From Agrostemma githago (Eukaryota; Streptophyta; Magnoliopsida; Caryophyllales; Caryophyllaceae), in the NCBI GenBank assembly GCA_958450325.1, contig OY288243.1, forward strand, positions 25,946,844 through 26,010,843: 64,000 bases of DNA, in the 5' to 3' direction. The notes under the pieces are model-generated. The model was not told where the DNA came from. It did no database searches and saw nothing but the letters and a program-made list of their open reading frames with translations. Position numbers and translations under genes: made by a program. Of the stretch, positions 47,701 through 57,264 are shown in pieces. How positions within the stretch are numbered: the stretch's first letter is position 1; every line of letters starts with the position of its first letter.

Positions 47701-50700
47701 TCAATAATAACAACCGTTCTGCTTACGACTTGTCTCTTTTAAATCCCATTTTCAAAAATAATTTATGCTATGACATTGAGAAATCCGACGAACAGGTACC
47801 CTTGCCTCCACATCTGATCGAGCAACTCGAGCAAAGGGAATCCCGGAATCCGGTAATCGAAGAGACTGAATCCATAAACGTGGGAACAACCTTAGAGCCT
47901 CGGATACTTAAGATAGGGTTATCCTTAAACCCTGAGGAGAAGCAACAATTCATAAACCTCCTCCAAGAGTTCAAAGATGTCTTCGCATGGTCCTACAAGG
48001 ACATGCCGGGGATAGACCGGGAAATAGCCGAGCACCACATACCTATCAAAGATGGGTGCAAACCGGTCAAACAAAAGCTCCGTCGGATGAGGCCCGAGTG
48101 GTCCCTCAAAGTAAAGGAAGAAGTCGACAAACAATTCAAAGCCGGCTTCATACAAGTGTCCGAATATCCGGACTGGGTTGCAAACATCGTGCCGGTTCCT
48201 AAAAAGGACGGTAAGGTGCGGGTATGCGTAGACTTTCGGGATCTTAACAAAGCAAGCCCGAAGGATGATTTTCCGTTACCACACATCGACATACTGGTGG
48301 ATAACACGGCCGATCATGCCCTTCTGTCATTCATGGACGGGTATGCCGGGTATAATCAAATCAAGATGGCGGAAGAAGACATGAGTAAGACTACCTTCAC
48401 TACACCTTGGGGTACTTACTGCTACACCGTCATGCCATTTGGTCTCATTAATGCCGGGGCCACATACCAAAGGACCGCTACCACTTTACTACACGACATG
48501 ATGCATAAAGAGGTAGAGGTCTACGTAGACGACATGATCGTCAAATCCAAAGAACGGGACGGTCACATCGCCGCTCTAAGAAAATTCTTCACCCGACTGC
48601 GCAAATACAACATGAGGCTAAACCCTCAGAAATGCAGTTTTGGAGTAACGTCAGGCAAATTACTGGGTCATATCGTTAGCCAACGAGGTATCGAAGTCGA
48701 CCCAGCTAAAATCAAAGCCATTACCGAGATGCAAGCTCCTAAAACCGAAAAAGAAATAAGGGGATTTCTCGGGAAAGTCCAGTACATTAGTCGATTCATT
48801 TCCAAGCTAACCATGGTATGTGAACCAATTTTCAAGAAACTGAAAATAGGAGAACGGGTGCTATGGGATGACAAGTGCCAAACCGCTTTCGACAAAATCA
48901 AGGAAATTCTGTCTGCTCCGCCAGTTTTGATGCCACCTCAACCCGGTTTGCCTCTGTCGTTATACCTAACAACGACCGAGACAGCCATGGGGGCTATGCT
49001 GGCTCAGACAGTTGACTCCGAAGAAAGAGCCATTTACTACATCAGCAAAAAGTTTTTAGAGTATGAGTGCAAATATACCATGCTCGAAAAGACGTGTTTG
49101 GCTCTAGTCTGGGCCACCAAGAAACTCCGACATTATATGCTCAGTTACGAGGTCCATGTGCTATCCAAGATGGACCCGATCAAATACCTCTTCGAAAAAC
49201 CAATCCTCAATGGCCGAATTTCTAGATGGACCTTAATGTTGGCAGAATTCGACCTAAAATTTGTGCCGTTAAAGGCTATTAAGGGTCGAGTAGTAGCTGA
49301 ATTTCTCGCCGATAGCCCGATAACCGAGGAAGGACACACCGACACTTGGTCCTTCCCAGACGAAGATATTTTCCATACTGATACTGAAACTTGGGATTTA
49401 TACTTCGATGGTGCATCTAATTTTCGAGGGTTCGGAGTCGGGATCCTCCTAATTTCACCAAAAGGGGAACATACTCCCGTCTCCATCAAACTGGACTTTG
49501 ATGTTACTAATAATGCAGCAGAGTACGAAGCATGCATTTACGGGCTACAAGCCGCCGCCAATCTGGGGATCACAAATCTCCGGGTACATGGTGATTCATC
49601 CTTGGTCATTAACCAGGCACTTCAAAAATGGAAAACTCGAAATGCTAATCTCATGGCCTACCAGGCACGAGTACGGGATCTCGAGAAACAATTCCAAAAG
49701 GTAGAATACATACATCTGCCCCGGGAAGAAAATCAGTTCGCAGATGCACTCTCAAAATTGGCATCTTTACTAAATATTCCCGACCACGTGACTAGTATGC
49801 CGATTTGCGTCGAAAGACGGTCCGAGCCAGCATACATCTGCGACATCGAAGACATTGAGTTAACCGATCCCAACCCGTGGTACCAAGCCGTGTTGAAGTA
49901 CCTGACAAACGGAGAGTATCCTCCCGGGACGGAAGGTCGAGCCAAGAAAGCCTTACGAAGGCTAGCCACCCAGTTCATCCGCACTGATGACGGACAACTG
50001 TACAAAAAGACGGCACAAGGGGCTCTTCTCCTTTGTGTTGACAAATACAAGGCCGAAAAGGTTATGACCGAAGTACATGACGGTGAAAACGGCCCACATA
50101 TGAATGCCCACATGTTGGTCCGAAAGATCATGAGGCTCGGTTATTACTGGAATACAATGGAGGCCGACTGTCAACTATATGTCAAACATTGTCATAACTG
50201 TCAAATCTTTGGCAATGTGCAACATATGCCGTCATCGCTACTCTATACCATGACGTCACCCTGGCCATTCTCAACATGGGGTATCGACATAATCGGGAAA
50301 ATAAATCCCTCGGGTATCGGTGGGCATTGCTTCATTTTGGTAGCTATCGACTACTTCACCAAATGGGTCGAAGCTGAATCATATCGCATTCTCAATGCTA
50401 AGCATGTCGCCAAATTTATCCAAAACAAGATAATATGTCGGTATGGAATCCCGCATGAATTCATCAGTGATCACGGGACTCATTTTCAAGCCGAGACTGC
50501 GGCCCTGCTGACTAAATATAAAATTCAAAGGCACACGTCCTCGCCCTACCGTCCCCAAACGAATGGAGCAGTGGAGGCGGCTAATAAAACAATTGTCACC
50601 ATACTCAAAAAGATGGCCGATAATTACCGGGACTGGCCCGACAAAATACCTTTTGCCCTATGGGGGTACCGGACGTCAATTCGCACCGCAACCGGGGCAA

Positions 50701-51128
50701 CGCCATATTACCTAACCTATGGGATGGAAGCTGTCCAGCCCGTCGAGTTAGAAGTACCGTCCCTCAGAATTCTGCTAGAAAGCCAAGTACCCGAAGCTGA
50801 CTGGGTACGAGCACGATATGACTCATTGGTTCTACTAGATGAACGACGGTCTCGTGCCCTCAATAATATCCAAATCTACCAGAAGAGGATCCAACGGGCC
50901 TTCAACAAGAGAGTAAGGCCCAGACACATCAAGGAGGGCGATCTAGTCCTTAAGTCTATTCGAGCTCTACTACCGGTTGACCCAAGGGGAAAATTCAAAC
51001 CCAATTGGGCTGGGCCATACCTGGTGAAGAAAATCCTATCAGGGGGAGCAGTGATGCTGACGGACCTGGACGGGAACGAGTTTGTCAACCCAACCAACCT
51101 GGACCAGCTGAAGCGTTACTACCCTTAG
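44712..51128 (+). CDS. gag-pol: Gypsy I Gag-Pol polyprotein (gag-PR-RT-RNH-aRNH-INT)
   Basis: One uninterrupted 2138-aa frame; the ATG has A at -3 and G at +4. Gag capsid occupies about 100-240, with a CCHC-like knuckle variant CQYH-x4-H-x4-C at 348-361. The protease active site is LVDDGS (590-593). A Ser/Glu repeat (about 927-946) marks a flexible linker. Reverse transcriptase spans roughly 1135-1310 with YVDDM at 1271-1275. The first RNase H (about 1420-1500) reads TTTET where TDAS is usual, so it is probably inactive. The second, archaeal-type RNase H (1559-1683) keeps D1566, E1604, D1628 and D1678. Integrase has zinc ligands H1789, H1796, C1827 and C1830 and triad D1859, D1920, E1955. No frameshift separates gag and pol, so the precursor is presumably cleaved by its own protease. 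Confidence 0.95.
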   Translation: MATLNSLQTALDAMVAKQTDIEAQLTEMRAGQVAIVARLATVEQGTPNVGTTGPITELVSAVRRLEEQVHLTGSNNIHRENSREYSTVSDKLPANLNLTGLPMFEGTEDPLLHVRAFKEFMAIKGVDSSMFKNLFAASLEKHPRAWYYRLDPKKFPTWDDVATEFARNYADNTEIQTTMRSLEVMAQEPKEGFTKYLQRWRAESVKLVDKPSEKTLVEAFVKNLLPSYRVHLRYAVIPNFTTLTEMGMRIEDDLRLEGLTKAAAKGYQGASSSTTKPQAATRSIFDAVNLLDAPSKKNTPPRVFTDIGTTYTYALQRLSSKGLIQPIGPTPEVPVERRSKNYNAQAYCQYHRGNGHDTEKCWKLKHLIQDLIESGKIPLPGDKPSNKENPFSSHAIFAGEVIDCSHLISPFIPQVDGIWFDDEDDIYLAKGEAVPITPEQIREVKTRVLASNNLGRPYLATSTRDTPIPTTITDPLGMEVAPEEPTAETAVVKQLKRTRVDLTIWQLLVSSQEHREALTKALDQVKIDSLATPAEMVATVLPHLKGKAKVGGPMITFSEADLPPFGTSHNLALYITVICRGKYLPMTLVDDGSAVNVLPLRTAKALGITEADYIPTAQTIQAFDGSPKSVAGAIKLTIITGPVEKELEFQVIDVTSSFNLLLGRPWIHAVKAVSSTLHRKIKMPLLDNVITLEATPMTVASCNATGRTDLWGFDFVGMIEEEYLFRPYFTTSIDTMLQNLGYLPGATSRPDLPAGKIIEVLKDEDSHFGLGYAITPDNVVRAGIEKACNIMKGTYLSPYSPRLSDYFVTPVFGAVQVGLYQPNATHLGTHLARDCNYIPDDVFALIQSDEANDAEPALGLLFGEDTIAPTPKEDLVNLILRSNRFDPTKLISDVGSETGKRAWRKTVKWTDSQGKIYKLVTGEGDMPESESESESESESESEVESREVGARVTPVTPLPSIIPAAGTSGSVPSALPIPPLTNDQMAALFELFSKFSINNNNRSAYDLSLLNPIFKNNLCYDIEKSDEQVPLPPHLIEQLEQRESRNPVIEETESINVGTTLEPRILKIGLSLNPEEKQQFINLLQEFKDVFAWSYKDMPGIDREIAEHHIPIKDGCKPVKQKLRRMRPEWSLKVKEEVDKQFKAGFIQVSEYPDWVANIVPVPKKDGKVRVCVDFRDLNKASPKDDFPLPHIDILVDNTADHALLSFMDGYAGYNQIKMAEEDMSKTTFTTPWGTYCYTVMPFGLINAGATYQRTATTLLHDMMHKEVEVYVDDMIVKSKERDGHIAALRKFFTRLRKYNMRLNPQKCSFGVTSGKLLGHIVSQRGIEVDPAKIKAITEMQAPKTEKEIRGFLGKVQYISRFISKLTMVCEPIFKKLKIGERVLWDDKCQTAFDKIKEILSAPPVLMPPQPGLPLSLYLTTTETAMGAMLAQTVDSEERAIYYISKKFLEYECKYTMLEKTCLALVWATKKLRHYMLSYEVHVLSKMDPIKYLFEKPILNGRISRWTLMLAEFDLKFVPLKAIKGRVVAEFLADSPITEEGHTDTWSFPDEDIFHTDTETWDLYFDGASNFRGFGVGILLISPKGEHTPVSIKLDFDVTNNAAEYEACIYGLQAAANLGITNLRVHGDSSLVINQALQKWKTRNANLMAYQARVRDLEKQFQKVEYIHLPREENQFADALSKLASLLNIPDHVTSMPICVERRSEPAYICDIEDIELTDPNPWYQAVLKYLTNGEYPPGTEGRAKKALRRLATQFIRTDDGQLYKKTAQGALLLCVDKYKAEKVMTEVHDGENGPHMNAHMLVRKIMRLGYYWNTMEADCQLYVKHCHNCQIFGNVQHMPSSLLYTMTSPWPFSTWGIDIIGKINPSGIGGHCFILVAIDYFTKWVEAESYRILNAKHVAKFIQNKIICRYGIPHEFISDHGTHFQAETAALLTKYKIQRHTSSPYRPQTNGAVEAANKTIVTILKKMADNYRDWPDKIPFALWGYRTSIRTATGATPYYLTYGMEAVQPVELEVPSLRILLESQVPEADWVRARYDSLVLLDERRSRALNNIQIYQKRIQRAFNKRVRPRHIKEGDLVLKSIRALLPVDPRGKFKPNWAGPYLVKKILSGGAVMLTDLDGNEFVNPTNLDQLKRYYP

Positions 51129-51528
51129 CCATTTCTCAATGTCATTAGCAAATTTTATCAAAATCATTTTTTACAAAAAGCAAGTCAATGAGCTAGAATT
51201 ACCTATTCTACTGTCATAAACATCTTGAACCAATAGTCTTGGTGTAATTCGAGATTGCAAATTTCCTATGCCTGAACTACGTTTGGTTTGATTCTGCTAA
51301 TCGCGGATACGTAGGCAACCCCTCAAAAGGGTACAACCAATGCAATCAAGAAAAGACAGGAACGGTTTAATAATAAATCTCTTTTATTAATTCAAAAAAT
51401 ATATATCCCGATAAACTCGGGAAATTACAAAGTGCAGGAATAAAAAAAAAAAACAACAAAAACAAAAAAGGGCACACAATAAAAATAATAATAATACTTA
51501 AATAATAATAAATCTAAGGACTCGGCAT
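51129..51528. other. Spacer between convergent genes of gypsy I
   Basis: Non-coding. It holds a GGATACGTAGGCAACC block with a following CCCCTC-AAAA-GGG hairpin (51305-51340), which I recall as common downstream of integrase in Tat elements. Minus-strand AATAAA (51388-51383) could serve the antisense gene, about 140 bases past its stop. An A-rich tract and AAT repeats fill 51440-51515. Confidence 0.55.
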
Positions 51529-53379
51529 TTAGGGCATCTTGCCCTTCCCCTTGTCCTTAGCATCCTTAGTCGTCCACTGGCGACGACGTGGAGGGGAGCG
51601 TTCCCGAATTACTAAGGGAACCTCTCTAGCTCGGGCCCGAGTGTTTGAGCCCGACTCCCCTGTCATATCAATGGGCCCAAGTCGAGCCCTGACCGGTTCA
51701 GGGAGCCGGTCACGCGGACCAAGTCGGTCCCGGACTGCCAACCTCGGCCCAAGTCGTCGTTCCAAGTCGGTCTGCCCCTGAGTACTGCTAGAACCGACTT
51801 CTCTAGATCGAGTCCTAGTATGTGACTTGTGACCCGATTCTTCCCGGACTTTAGCTCCAGGAATGTCTTCCCCGGCGAAGAGCTCTCTGTTATCCTTCGC
51901 CGACTCACGCTGCACCAATTCGATGGCCTCGTCAACTTTTAAGGCCTTTCGAGCTTCCTCAGACTCTTCAGTGGTCCACTTCTGGTAAGCCCGCGATACC
52001 CAAGCGGATTGGCAAGGGCTAGGTATCGTCCATGTGGGACGAGTGAACCATCGTTGCAACCAAGTGTCGCACATAGCGTCCGTCAACTGGAGCGGGACGC
52101 TAATAATGGCTTCCCTCTCAGGGATGCGCTGAGATGAACCGAACTGCCTTAGGAGGCGGTCCGGGTAAATATGAACCGTCCAGTCTAGGGACAAAATCGT
52201 CAGATATCGGGCTTGGTCCCTCTTGGCCAATCCAGTTAGCTTCGAAAGAAACCACCAAGCAACGGTCCACCTGATCAAAGGACCCCCATGGAATGCCAGT
52301 TCTTCATCCCAGTAAGCTCGGTTTATCTGGTGACTCGAGCTTATCTTCCGCCTCCTAGAGCTGATTTGACTACTCCTATAACTGGAAATGCTCGGAGGGG
52401 TCTCTATGATTGACAGTCGTTCCGACAACCATATCTGAAAGGCATATACAAAACTTCATAAGCAACGGAGCAATTCGCTACAGCCCACTCGATCGAGTAC
52501 AAAATCTGACTCGATCGAGTAAGCTTGTCAAAAAACAAGCAGTAGTCAGGTTCGAGCGCCACTCGATCGAGTGCAACATCTGACTCGATCGAGTAAGCCT
52601 GTCAAAAACAGGCAGTAGCACGACAAAAGTGTCACTCGATCGAGTGACAGGTCCACTCGATCGAGTGACTTACGAAGACCAGAAAATACGCGTGAAACGT
52701 AAAAAAAAAGAGAAGAAAATTTTTTCAATTTACATACTTGAAGGATACGGGTGCTTCCCATCAGCCGCCGAGTTGGGTCAAGCCGTCGAGCATCCAGCCC
52801 CATAATGATTTCCCCCGTGGCTAGCCAAGCAGGGCTATGACCAGTCTCCATCTGGTCAACCACTCCGATCAGCCTGATTTGACCCATGCATGAGTCAAGA
52901 TCCATCAACCCTTCGAATACGTAACAATGCAGCATGCAAAAGGCAAATGCCCTACGCCTATGAGCAGGGGTAGCCCTTACATCTCGAGGGTTCATAAACT
53001 TATCAGCTAGGTCGAATAGGGAGACATTATCCCCCTGCACCATCCGATTTGTCTCAGCATGAGACAGACCCAAAAATTCCCTCAACCGCCTCCTTGGATC
53101 CGGGTAGAACGGAGGGATAGCTGGCTGGGCAGAAAAGCTCCAACCACCAATAGCAGAAATCTCCTCGGGCAAGGGGCACATCTCGCCCCTCGGGAATGCA
53201 AACACGTGATGGGTGGTGTCCCAAAACGACAGACAGGCATCCAGAAAATGCAAATCCACTATTAGCCGTTGGAAGGGGAACAGATTGACTATTCCCATTT
53301 GGGTTAGCCTAACCTTCTCCTCGTCCCGAAAGTATTGGGACCAGGCGAGAAGCATGGCAGTCAAGTGATCGATGCCCAT
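51529..53379 (-). CDS. Antisense spliced gene: DUF7745/plant-mobile-domain-like protein
   Basis: Exon 1 (53379-52738, 214 codons, ATG MGIDHLTAMLLAW) and exon 2 (52434-51529, 301 codons plus stop) join in phase 0 across a 303-bp intron with GTATGT donor and TTTCAG acceptor, giving 515 aa. The N-terminal half (FLDACLSFWDTTHHVFAFPRGEM...EISAIGGW) resembles DUF7745 and plant mobile domain proteins, which have no known enzyme function and often travel in transposons. The C-terminus is Arg/Ser/Glu-rich and ends in a basic KGKGKMP tail that could be nuclear-targeting. No stop interrupts either exon. A minus-strand TATA box lies 101 bp upstream. Antisense extra ORFs are known in Tat elements; what they do is not known. 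The splice model is by inspection only. Confidence 0.75.
52435..52737 (-). other. Predicted intron of the antisense gene
   Basis: A 303-bp intron with GT (52737-52736) and AG (52436-52435), phase 0, preceded at its 3' end by a TTTTGTATATGCCTTTCAG tract. Reading through would add a run of unrelated codons and then stop, while splicing joins two open frames exactly. Array 3 fills its middle. Confidence 0.72.
52487..52666. repeat. Palindrome array 3 in the antisense intron (three units)
   Basis: Six perfect ACTCGATCGAGT sites start at 52487, 52509, 52561, 52583, 52634 and 52655, with spacings 22, 52, 22, 51 and 21. One is embedded in an 18-bp palindrome (52631-52648). The first two pairs are followed by hairpins GCTTGT/ACAAGC and GCCTGT/ACAGGC with A-rich loops and then CAGTAG, in the same orientation as array 2 in the LTR. 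Confidence 0.88.
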
Positions 53380-53479
53380 GATAGGAATTTTTTTTAGCTT
53401 TCTTAAAAGTCTACAAGATTTTGAGAAAGGAGAAGGAGAATTTGGGTTGTGATGCAGGAACTGAAGTAGGAATCTCCCA

Positions 53480-53488
53480 TATTTATAA
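53480..53488 (-). promoter_or_regulatory. TATA box of the antisense gene
   Basis: Minus-strand TTATAAATA, 101 bp before the antisense ATG at 53379, leaving room for a start site near 53450 and a ~70-base leader. It is separate from the LTR promoters. Confidence 0.6.
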
Positions 53489-53673
53489 TGGAGAAACCTA
53501 ACAGAAACCTAACTGCTGCTGCCTCCTCATCCAGCTGGGCCCTATGCGCGCGCAGGCCTGATTTCAAGCCTGAACCCAGAATAGGAATCAAGCTGTCCCG
53601 AGCTTTCCTAATATTTTCTAAAATTTCTTCGCGTCAAAATTTTTGTCTTTCCAAAAATTTTCAATTCTTTTTT

Positions 53674-53995
53674 CCTCCCCAGCGAGAGTCAGCATTTTAC
53701 CTACATGTTACATACAAATTGTTATGTGTCAGCATACAGGTACACCCCAGACTTCAAAAGGCAAGTCTCCGCGAAATCATTTAATTTCCCCAACGGAGTC
53801 AGCTTTCCCCCGTGTGCTATATCCAAAGTGCGATGTGTCGGCATACGGGTACACCTACTCCCCAAAAGAGGCAGGCTTTACTCCCCACGGAGCATCATCA
53901 TCAGCTCAAATGCGACCCAAGGCTTCAGAAACAAGCCCGTGCAGCTCCTTTATTTCCCCAGCGGAACGCCCAAGGCGGCATCGTCCCAAAATAAT
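53674..53995 (+). repeat. Diverged tandem repeats near the 3' end of gypsy I
   Basis: Units start at about 53674, 53786 and 53953 with TCCCCARCG. The first two share a GAGTCAGC start and a GTGTCRGCATAC-GGTACACC stretch, at a period near 112 bp; the third is partial. Tandem repeats at this place are a feature of Retand-type Tat elements. The overlapping frames at 53643-54225 are not genes. Confidence 0.55.
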
Positions 53996-54208
53996 ACGGG
54001 ATGGGCCCACACAGGCGCGCCCAGAACTCATGCTACGAGTCCGACTCCCCGCACAGCCATCATCATCAGGACAGGTATGACCCTTTACTTATGGCTGGCG
54101 AGCCCTTCACGCGAGTCTACCGGACTATAAACGACCCGACCGGAAGTCTACCAGGTCTTAACGGGCTTGGTAGCTACTCTGACTTTCGCCTTGTCCAAGC
54201 CTCAGTCA

Positions 54209-54220
54209 GAGTGGGGGCTC
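54209..54220 (+). other. Gypsy I polypurine tract
   Basis: GAGTGGGGGCTC directly before the 3' LTR start at 54221. Confidence 0.8.
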
Positions 54221-56867
54221 TGTAGACACCCGCATTTTGACTGCCACGTGTCTATGGTAGTCTCCGAAAAACACCCGATGATGATTGGACGTCAACGTGA
54301 CTTAGTGTACTCGGATTTGGGCTCGGAATTCATAATATCCGACATGGACTTTTTAGCGGAGTAAAATCTCACAAAACAGACCTCAAATTCAGGCCCAGTG
54401 GGTCGTTCCGAGTCAAACAAGACTAATTTGGGTCAGAACCGGCACCAAAAATAATTCCCGTCTTTTAGCGACCGGGTCAAAACCCGGTCAAAGACGAAAC
54501 CGTCTCAGAAATCAGCCAAGTGCATTCTCGAGATTTGCGCCAAGTTCAAAATCAGCCAAATCCATTCACAAATCAATCCAAATCAAACATAATCAATTAA
54601 ACATAAATCAAGGGCAATCATGCCCAAAATAGCCCGGTCTAATTGATCCACTCGGTCGAGTGGATTGGCCACTCGATCGAGTGGAGCCTCTTCAAACCCG
54701 TCCAGATACATTCACGAGGGCACTCGACCGAGTACACCCGCGCCACTCGTTCGAGTGACCCGGGGTCGGGGCTGCCTATAAATACCGACTCTTTCCCATG
54801 CATTTGGGAAACCTTTTTGGAGACCTTTTGGGAAGACTTTTGACACTCACTTTTACCCCACAATTTCAGCCACATTTCACCCCACTTCAACCCTACTTCA
54901 TCACACATCAAAGCCTTAGAAATCCTAAGCAATACACACAAAGACCGAGTCCTTCGTCCCTCGAAAAACCGACGTAATACACATACACATCCATACACAC
55001 CATAACTCGCATACATCCTCGATACTCCCAAGCCTTGCCGCTATTTTACGAGTCCATTTCCGAGGTCTATACTAGCATGTATGTTGAGGGTGTCCTAAAC
55101 CCTTTTTCTATCTCTTTTCTATATCGTTTTATGTACATTTTTGCATTATTGCATCGTAGTAACACTAACACTAACACTAACTTCTTTACATTTTTCATCT
55201 TTATTTTTTTATCTTTTTTTATTTTATCTTTTTTTACTAATGTTATTAATACCGTGTATATATATTAATACTAAAACCGGTTTTAAAACGTTGGACTACG
55301 ATGATCACTATTGGTCCGTCTAATCCCTTTACGAGCAACGACGGAGGTGGAGCCCTTTCGAGGAGCCCCGCCCCAATGTACTCAAGGGCGTGACGCGACC
55401 GTGATCGGTCGTAGTTGAACGAATTCAATTCCCTTTCCATAATTGGTACGAGACCCGCTGACACGAATACCGACATCACATAACTCGAAAGGGTTAGTTT
55501 CGATGTCGTGACGTAGAGGGATATATCTCGTTACTAATTCAAAGTTTCGTAATCTAGCACAAACGTTTTCATAAAAACTCCGGTGACGGTATTATAATCG
55601 TTCATACACGATTATAACACCGGAGGCCGAGTCGAATACAAATCGTGCGATATTTATATTTGACTCGGCCGATCATCGATTTCAAGTCATAAAACCGAGC
55701 AAAAGCATGCTCGTACAGGGGGCACTCGACCGAGTGCCATAGGCCACTCGATCGAGTTGCACCCCAAAAACTGGGCAGTAGCCCCATTAATGCTGCACTC
55801 GACCGAGTGCCATAGGGCACTCGATCGAGTAACCCCCCCAAAAGTGGTCAGTAGCCACGCTAATGACACACTCGACCGAGTCAGTCAATGACTCGATCGA
55901 GTGGGTCTCATAACCCGCAATACCGAGGGCTTAGACGCATATTCCGAGCCCCGTTCTTTATCGACTTTAGACCATCATCCGGCCTCCCTATTTTTCAAAA
56001 CTATACACATCACGACACGTAGAACGACTTTGACCACTTTTACGTGATAAGTCGGGACAAGACTACGGAATGTAAGACTAGGCTAGCAATACGCCACAAT
56101 CTCACATTTCCGTCCTTCGCTTAATACGTGACATAATACGTATTTAAGCGGGGTGGTCCATCTACATATTTCGCGGTCTAGCTTTCATACGGGTCCGTTT
56201 TTATCTTTACGTTATTTCGTTTATGTCGTATTGTGAAATCCGGGTTGTATTTCCGCCCGTGTAGCTTGTACGCTTTCCATTTCTTTCTTTCGAGCTTTGT
56301 TTATTATTTGCTTTTACGCTTATATAAATGAACCTCGCATGCTAAACTATTTCGACCACATTCAAGATGCATTAAATGACGTAGTTAACGCAAAACTCGC
56401 ATGTTTAGTTAAAAACGCTGTTTGCATATCATTTCATTATTTTACTAGCGCGCGTATCACGAACACGAACGATGTCTTAGTAGAGGCCGCCATGTGCGGG
56501 CGGGGTTGGGTGTCCTTAGTGGGCTTCCCAACACGTACCCTCACCCCTTACTCAGAACCTTTGGTTTCCGGATGTCCGAAACCCTTGGCGAACGAGAGTC
56601 ATTCTTTACACGATACCGGTGTAGATGGTATCGGTATCGCAATGCAAAGGGACGAGCCCAATGAACTCTGAAATCGGAGTGGGCTTACTTTGTGTATAGC
56701 CCATAACGACATAGAGTGGGCTCGTATGGTTCCGAATAACCACAAAATTCGGTGGCGACTCCATTTTGACTTAAATTTCGAACCCGAGAACAATCTCACC
56801 ACGAGATTCATTCGCCTACCCAAACCCGCGTTTCGCCGCGTCGGGGTGGACCTACGTCATGTCCACA
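54221..56867 (+). repeat. Gypsy I 3' LTR
   Basis: A copy of 40871-43517 offset by exactly 13350 bp. I saw no difference in the lines compared. It ends TGTCCACA and is followed by ATAGT. Confidence 0.95.
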
Positions 56868-57264
56868 ATAGTGTAGAGACCCATTAGGGCTTTATGGGAT
56901 ATATGATGGGCTTATCCACTAAAGGCGACTGATATAGGTCATAAGGGTTTAACCACCCCTCCCTATATATAGTCAGGGTTATGGTCCCTGACAGCACACT
57001 TTAGACCTAATCTCACATATATCCCATCGGTATGGAGAAACCAAAAGGCGAGTGTCTCTGTTAGAAGACTATAATTGGGTGATTCCCAATCCACCTCCCT
57101 TCTCCAATTGAGTCAGGTACGCTTCCGCTATTCGGTATATACCAATTAATTTAGTATGAAGTTTCAAGTCTTGGGGTCATATTAAATCTAACAAATGTAC
57201 CTAGTTTTCATTACTTTTAAGTCACCATTCATTCCATATCTCTTCACATTTTCCTCTTTATTCA

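Larger units (their letters stand above)
40871..56867 (+). mobile_element. Complete Tat-lineage Ty3/gypsy retrotransposon (gypsy I)
   Basis: A 15,997-bp element flanked by ATAGT duplications. Its order is LTR (2647 bp), primer-binding site, 1.2-kb leader, one gag-pro-RT-RNaseH-aRNaseH-INT frame, a convergent antisense two-exon gene, diverged tandem repeats, polypurine tract, LTR. The dual RNase H, integrase type, non-Met priming site and antisense ORF place it in the Tat clade (near Ogre/Retand/Grande). The LTRs match wherever I compared them and all ORF translations in them are the same, so insertion is very recent. It may still be competent. Confidence 0.93.
40707..57193 (+). repeat. Copia H 3' LTR, split by gypsy I
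   Basis: Segments 40707-40870 and 56873-57193. It starts TGTAAGAATT and ends CTAACA, followed by target duplication AATGT. Gypsy I inserted at ATAGT (40866-40870 and 56868-56872). Confidence 0.92.

Noticed and set aside
40871..56867. Two exact 2.65-kb copies 13,350 bp apart, as a segmental duplication or assembly error
   Set aside because: They begin TG and end CA, flank a complete coding domain with primer site and polypurine tract, and have ATAGT duplications outside; they are LTRs.
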